A program made the translations under genes and the position numbers. Shown one piece after another: positions 32,840 to 37,041 of a stretch of DNA of 37,041 nt. Position 1 is the first letter of the stretch. Each line of letters opens with the position of its first letter. The DNA is from Promethearchaeia archaeon. GTDB lineage: Archaea > Asgardarchaeota > Lokiarchaeia > Sigyniarchaeales > SOKP01. Location of the stretch: the NCBI GenBank assembly GCA_029856155.1, contig JAHQWL010000053.1, forward strand, positions 1-37,041, read 5' to 3'. The notes under the pieces are model-generated. The model worked only from the letters and a program-made list of their open reading frames with translations, searched no databases and was not told where the DNA came from.

Positions 32840-35452
32840 ATGATATTATTTCCAACTAATCCAGTTTGGTTTTCTCTCAAGTTTATAAACGCTTTGAGAA
32901 AACATGAAAAGTGTATAATCAAACCATCTGTTAGGCAAGCTATTGCTATGTGCAAACTGATCTTCGCAAGATTCTTAAATAGGGGTATGTGTGATATTGA
33001 AGATTTTTTAGAAGTTGCAGTTGTAACAAGTCCTTTAGAAAATCAAGAAATAGCTAGACAGATCGCAAGAGAGATTCTAACTTATATAGATCCTTCGAAA
33101 AATACAATCTCTAGTGAAATAAGAAATCTTGATATTTTTGATCATACTAAACCTAAGGACTTAATCGATGATATAGAACAAGATTTTAGTGATTTGGATG
33201 AAATTTATGATGATTTGCAGTTCTTAAAAGATTATTTTGGTGAAATTGAAAACCTAGATTTGGAAAAGATGATGGAGTCGACTTTTAATACTTTTTTTGA
33301 TAGATTCTCTAGTGAACTTGAAGAAGATCCCTATAAAACAGCCCTAGATGTAATAGAAAGGAATGCAATTGTTAATTTTGATAAAATTCCAGATCTTAAA
33401 TCTTTGCTAGAGAGAACAAAAGATGTTTTGCGTAAAAAATTAAATCATTTAGAGCCAGAAGATATTGATTTTGCGAAAAAATTAGGAATTCTTGATGAAA
33501 TAATTGAGAAATCTAGCGTACCTAGAGAAAAAATATTGTCTCAATTTGCTAAAGATAAAGCTTCAAGTAAAGTAGAAAATGAAAAACGAAAACAAGATGA
33601 TTCAATGGGATTTAAGAAATCTTTAGAAAGAACTTTTCAAAAGAGTTTTTATGATGCTTTAAATCTTGCTGAATTTGGTTTAAAAGGGAAAATATTAGAT
33701 AATAAAGGAAAAGAAACTATGAAAAAACTTCTTAAAGAAAGTTTGAAACAGGGAAGTCGAAATCTCAGCGATTTATTTAGAGCAACTAAAGTAATGGGGT
33801 CTAATCTTGATTTTGAAAAGCAAGAATTAAATGATATTATTGATAATAGTCTAGATTTACCATTTAAAGATGCTCTTCAAAGTGTCAAGAATTATGATCA
33901 ATATTTTGGAGGTGATCTAAGTGATAAATATTTAGAGAAAGTTAGTAAGGAGTTAGATACTTTCGATAAGAAACACAATCTAGAGGATATGCGAAAAAAC
34001 CTGATAAAAAATCCGACAAAAACCCCCTCATGGCGAAAATTATTATCTAAAACAATCGATAAAGAAGTTCAAGAACTAAAACAAGATTTTACTAAACCTG
34101 GTTTATTAAATGCCCAAATGAAAAATTTAGCAGATTCATTAATCGCTTCTCAAGATGAATGCTCTGATTTTGTATGTAAGACTCAATTATCTACTAAAAT
34201 CCAAGATGTAGTAAATAAAACCACAGAAATTCCAGTAAGTAAAAATGTATTAAGAAATCTTGTTAAAAATTTTAATGAAATGGGATTTCTTCCTAACCTT
34301 GATTCTATCAAGAAAGCAGGAAATCAATTAAAAATGTCAGAAGCAGAAATTCTTAGTTTGATAGAAGCAAATTTTAAATATTTCAAGAAAATGGTGGAAG
34401 AACACTCGACCACTTATCAAGGCTACAAAGATTATCTTAAACAATTAAAACTTACACCTCAACAAATTGATCAAATTATAAGAACCGCTATGGGAACAGC
34501 ACCACCTAAAAATACTAATTTAGATGCGCTAAGTGCTTTAAGTGAAAAATTTTTATCTCAAGTTCTTAATACTGCTGAAAGAATGGGTGATGCTGCTTTA
34601 GATTCTGCATTTTCTTCATTAGGAGCAGGTAGTGGGTTAGATCTTCTCGAGCAATGGTTTTTTTCAAGACATAATATCTCTGCAAAGGTTAAAACAAAAC
34701 TAAAAGAGATTATTAAACACATTATGATAGATCTTGGGATACGTTCGGCAAATTCTCTAATTGGTTCAGCTAATTCAGGTCCAATTGTAGAAAATATAGT
34801 AATTCCTTATACACCAGGTGATGACTTTGAATTAATAGATCTTGAAGAAACAATAAACAATTTACTTGAAGGTGGTAAAACAGTTGATTTGATTTCAAAT
34901 GATGATTTTTTAGTAGCTAAGACTAGCCAAGGTCTCCGTTGTTTAGTGCTTGAATTAGATATTAGCGGTAGCATGACTGGTCAGAAATTATCGCAGATGG
35001 CACTTTGTGCTACTATGTTGGTTTATGCCTTCAAACCAGAAGAGTTAGCTCTTACATTTTTTGAGTCTAATACTCACAGGGTAAAAAATCTTGATGAGGA
35101 TGTTGAATTAGAGAAGGTTGTTGATGAATTACTAGATATTCAAGCTAGAGGTGGTACTTGTATTAATTCTGCTCTTAAATGGGCGAATCAGCAATTTGAG
35201 AAAAAGGCTCGATCAAAACACAAACTAAATGTGCTCTTCACTGATGCTGATGTATTTGATTTTAAGAATAGCTTACAAGAATTGAAGAAAATGAGTGAGA
35301 AGAGTGTTAAATTTGTTATGGTTGTTCCCAAATTTAATTTTTCTCCTATTATGGCAAAAAAAATGGTTGAAGAAGCTAATGGAGTCCTTTTAACTTTAAA
35401 TCAGTGGAGAGAGTTTCCAAAATTGATATCTGAAATCATTACTAATCAATAA
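32840..35452 (+). CDS. VWA-domain protein with long helical N-terminal region
   Basis: 870 residues from ATG 32840, chosen because GGGAG at 32827-32831 lies 8 bases upstream; a TTG at 32825 would precede the SD. Residues 1 to about 690 are mostly helical and charged, with heptad-like patterns (DDIEQDFSDLDEIYDDLQ) and no recognised catalytic motif. The C-terminal VWA domain has the MIDAS Asp707-x-Ser709-x-Ser711 (LDISGSMTG), a Thr in RGGTCIN and Asp in FTDADVF, so metal binding appears intact. In MoxR/VWA systems such proteins serve as substrate adaptors, and the long N-terminal arm may supply target specificity. It follows the second MoxR gene by 37 bases and precedes the SWIM protein by about 30 bases. 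Confidence 0.85.
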   Translation: MILFPTNPVWFSLKFINALRKHEKCIIKPSVRQAIAMCKLIFARFLNRGMCDIEDFLEVAVVTSPLENQEIARQIAREILTYIDPSKNTISSEIRNLDIFDHTKPKDLIDDIEQDFSDLDEIYDDLQFLKDYFGEIENLDLEKMMESTFNTFFDRFSSELEEDPYKTALDVIERNAIVNFDKIPDLKSLLERTKDVLRKKLNHLEPEDIDFAKKLGILDEIIEKSSVPREKILSQFAKDKASSKVENEKRKQDDSMGFKKSLERTFQKSFYDALNLAEFGLKGKILDNKGKETMKKLLKESLKQGSRNLSDLFRATKVMGSNLDFEKQELNDIIDNSLDLPFKDALQSVKNYDQYFGGDLSDKYLEKVSKELDTFDKKHNLEDMRKNLIKNPTKTPSWRKLLSKTIDKEVQELKQDFTKPGLLNAQMKNLADSLIASQDECSDFVCKTQLSTKIQDVVNKTTEIPVSKNVLRNLVKNFNEMGFLPNLDSIKKAGNQLKMSEAEILSLIEANFKYFKKMVEEHSTTYQGYKDYLKQLKLTPQQIDQIIRTAMGTAPPKNTNLDALSALSEKFLSQVLNTAERMGDAALDSAFSSLGAGSGLDLLEQWFFSRHNISAKVKTKLKEIIKHIMIDLGIRSANSLIGSANSGPIVENIVIPYTPGDDFELIDLEETINNLLEGGKTVDLISNDDFLVAKTSQGLRCLVLELDISGSMTGQKLSQMALCATMLVYAFKPEELALTFFESNTHRVKNLDEDVELEKVVDELLDIQARGGTCINSALKWANQQFEKKARSKHKLNVLFTDADVFDFKNSLQELKKMSEKSVKFVMVVPKFNFSPIMAKKMVEEANGVLLTLNQWREFPKLISEIITNQ

Positions 35453-35472
35453 ATCAATAATCTTAAAATATA

Positions 35473-35478
35473 GAGGTG
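35473..35478 (+). promoter_or_regulatory. Shine-Dalgarno GAGGTG before the SWIM gene
   Basis: GAGGTG is a full match to part of the canonical anti-SD complement (GGAGGTGATC). The codon 6 bases downstream in the long open frame is GTA 35485. The GTG at 35476 lies inside the SD itself. Confidence 0.5.
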
Positions 35479-35484
35479 TTAAGT

Positions 35485-37041
35485 GTAGATTTAAAAAACA
35501 ATCTTAAAAATGCAGACTTTTTCAGGAGACATGTCCAAGGAGCTAGATTTAGTAGAGGAACTAATATCCCTAATAAAAATATTATTAATTTTAATGTTGA
35601 AAAAGATCCAGTTATTAAAGTAATAGCAGAACTTCAAGGATCAGGTAATTCTCGGTATGTCATTAATATTTTTCAAGATAATTCTGGATTTAAAATCATA
35701 CATGACTGTCCTGATTTTAAAAAAGGTACAAAATTTTGTAAACATATTGTTAAAATTTTATTATTACTTGAAAATCACGTTTGTCAAACAATTTGTCAGA
35801 GTATTTCCAGAATGTTTTTTACCTCAGATTTTGGATTGGTTAAAAAAAGCAAGACGACCAGTTATATTCTTAAAGCTGAAGATTTAATTAAGCAAGCTAA
35901 ATATTATGAAGCGATTAATTTCCTACATCAAGCATTTGATGAATCGAGAGATTTTGAATATATCTTAAAAATAGGTGAAATTACATTAAAACATGATTTG
36001 TATGATCAGTTCTTAAAGTATTCTGTACAATTCAAGGAATTAGCAGATAAATATTTAACTGAATACCCAAAAGTTATAGGCACAGCAATTTCTAAATTCG
36101 AGGATTTTAACTTTTCAAAAAAAGTTGAGATCTTAGGCAATACTCAAACTTTAATGATGAATTTTCCAAAGCTTCTCATGATGGATGTTTTAAAATATAT
36201 TAAAATAAATGAAATTGAGGAACCAATTCTAAGATACATGCTATTGCATAAATTTGAATCTGAGCTTTATATCAAGGATTATTTTAAAGATTTTCATGAA
36301 GATTCTAAGACTAATTTGAAAGATATAATGGATAAAAGGACATTAGATTTACTTAATGAAGCTTTATTAAATATGGAACCAGAAGAAGAAATAAAAGCAT
36401 TTATTACGATATCACAGAACTGCAAATTTAACAACTATAATATAATTTTTTCTAAAGTACAGGAATATATGAAAAAATTAAAGGATATTTATTTAGAAGG
36501 TTTAAAATTAAAGCATGCATTTCTTCGGTCCTTAGTTATAGCAAATACGCAAAACGATAAGTTAAGACAAATGAAATTTATTAAGAAATATAATTATCCC
36601 ACTCTAATCTGGACTTCACCATACAAGAATGAAACCCCCTTACATTATTATATTCTTGAAAAGTGTGGATTTGAGAGTCATCATCTGGAATATACTGATA
36701 TAAACAATTTTATTGAAAATTATCCAATATTTAAAGATATTTTCGGTGGAAACAATCCAGTAAGTTATGAAACTAAAAATTTTTGGGGTGTCTCTGAACC
36801 TAAAATAATAAATACTGTCCAAACTAATCAGAATGTTGAATTAGATTATGAACTGAATTTACAAAATATTAACAAATTTATTTTAATTGAATGGGATTTG
36901 GCACAAAAACCAATTTTAGGGAGCTATATCTGCCAATTTTCAGATGGATATCTTATACCGGATGGAACTCATCCTCTAACACATGAAACACAACCATTTG
37001 ATATCATATTATGTGAAAAAAATCCAGTAGCAATAAAGAGC
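35485..37041 (+). CDS. SWIM zinc-finger protein of the MoxR-VWA cluster (3' truncated by window end)
   Basis: An open frame runs from 35467 to the window end without a stop; 519 codons are counted from GTA 35485. Residues 71-87 read IIHDCPDFKKGTKFCKH, a SWIM-type zinc motif with His73, Cys75, Cys85 and His87, the usual CxC being HxC here. It is preceded by the beta strands NSRYVINIF. The rest is helical with repeated Leu/Lys-rich segments and no known domain. SWIM proteins occur with MoxR and VWA genes in several bacteria, for example the yehLMPQ arrangement, so this is probably a functional part of the cluster. The first in-frame ATG is about 330 bases downstream, beyond the SWIM motif, so a non-AUG start is required; GTG 35476 or GTA 35485 are candidates. 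Confidence 0.75.

Noticed and set aside
35657..35887. 76-codon open frame starting ATG inside the last gene
   Set aside because: It is in another frame from the 519-codon open frame that carries the SWIM motif, and is explained as a shadow.
36640..36822. 60-codon minus-strand open frame near the window end
   Set aside because: Opposite the long SWIM gene and of low-complexity hydrophobic/aromatic composition; no start signal.
1..37041. tRNA, rRNA, CRISPR arrays, insertion sequences or attachment sites
   Set aside because: No GTTCGA-type T-arm with matching acceptor ends, no regularly spaced repeats and no transposase-like protein were found by reading. A tRNAscan or Infernal run would be decisive.

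Overview
The window is strongly AT-rich, gene-dense, and looks archaeal. TATA-like boxes lie at sensible distances upstream of several genes, Shine-Dalgarno (SD) motifs such as GGAGG, GAGGTG and AGGGGAT are common, and the gene content fits: a UbiA-type prenyltransferase, an AmrS radical SAM enzyme, HdrCB-like iron-sulfur proteins, a ferredoxin-fused EtfA and MoxR/VWA pairs. A 1082-residue helical-repeat protein with a RING/FYVE-like zinc tail, together with ATP-dependent benzoyl-CoA-reductase genes, points towards an Asgard (Lokiarchaeia-like) anaerobe. That placement is inference. No rRNA, tRNA or other taxonomic marker was found.

Region 1 (1-9.7 kb) is an anaerobic aromatic or acyl-CoA module. 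It holds the tail of a zinc-type alcohol dehydrogenase, then four genes whose order, sizes and motifs match Azoarcus-type benzoyl-CoA reductase (bzdN-O-P-Q), a 2[4Fe-4S] ferredoxin (bzdM position) and an ATC-hydrolase-family protein. After a methyltransferase and a small membrane protein on the minus strand comes an 840-residue NuoG/GltD-type flavoprotein resembling BzdV, the proposed NAD(P)H:ferredoxin link that would recharge the reductase.

Region 2 (9.7-15.7 kb) has a 13-helix membrane protein ending in an endonuclease/exonuclease/phosphatase (EEP) domain, an arrangement like eukaryotic CWH43. It is followed on the minus strand by an acyl-CoA dehydrogenase-etfB-etfA operon and a tandem-ACT protein. 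Region 3 (15.7-23.9 kb) is mixed: two methyltransferases, a zinc-ribbon/coiled-coil protein, a TauE/SafE permease, a small acidic protein, the large repeat protein preceded by a decayed copy of its own 5' end, and a UbiA homologue. Region 4 (23.9-26.6 kb) has two paralogous HdrC-HdrB fusion proteins, the second with a degenerate first CCG domain.

Region 5 (26.7-37.0 kb) is the most unusual part. It contains two successive MoxR AAA+ / VWA pairs and then a SWIM zinc-finger protein that runs off the window end. The first VWA protein also carries an HExxH metallopeptidase-like motif. A histidine phosphatase and an AmrS-like radical SAM enzyme sit between the pairs. The set resembles, but is larger than, the bacterial yehLMPQ-type MoxR/VWA/SWIM arrangement.

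Three genes (near 23922, 26721 and 35485) have no ATG, and no SD-positioned GTG or TTG, that would keep their essential N-terminal motifs. Each has an SD placed for ATA or GTA. No stretch over 300 bases is gene-free. The largest gap (6314-6604, 291 bases) is AT-rich with nothing recognisable. No CRISPR, insertion sequence, origin, tRNA or rRNA was seen.
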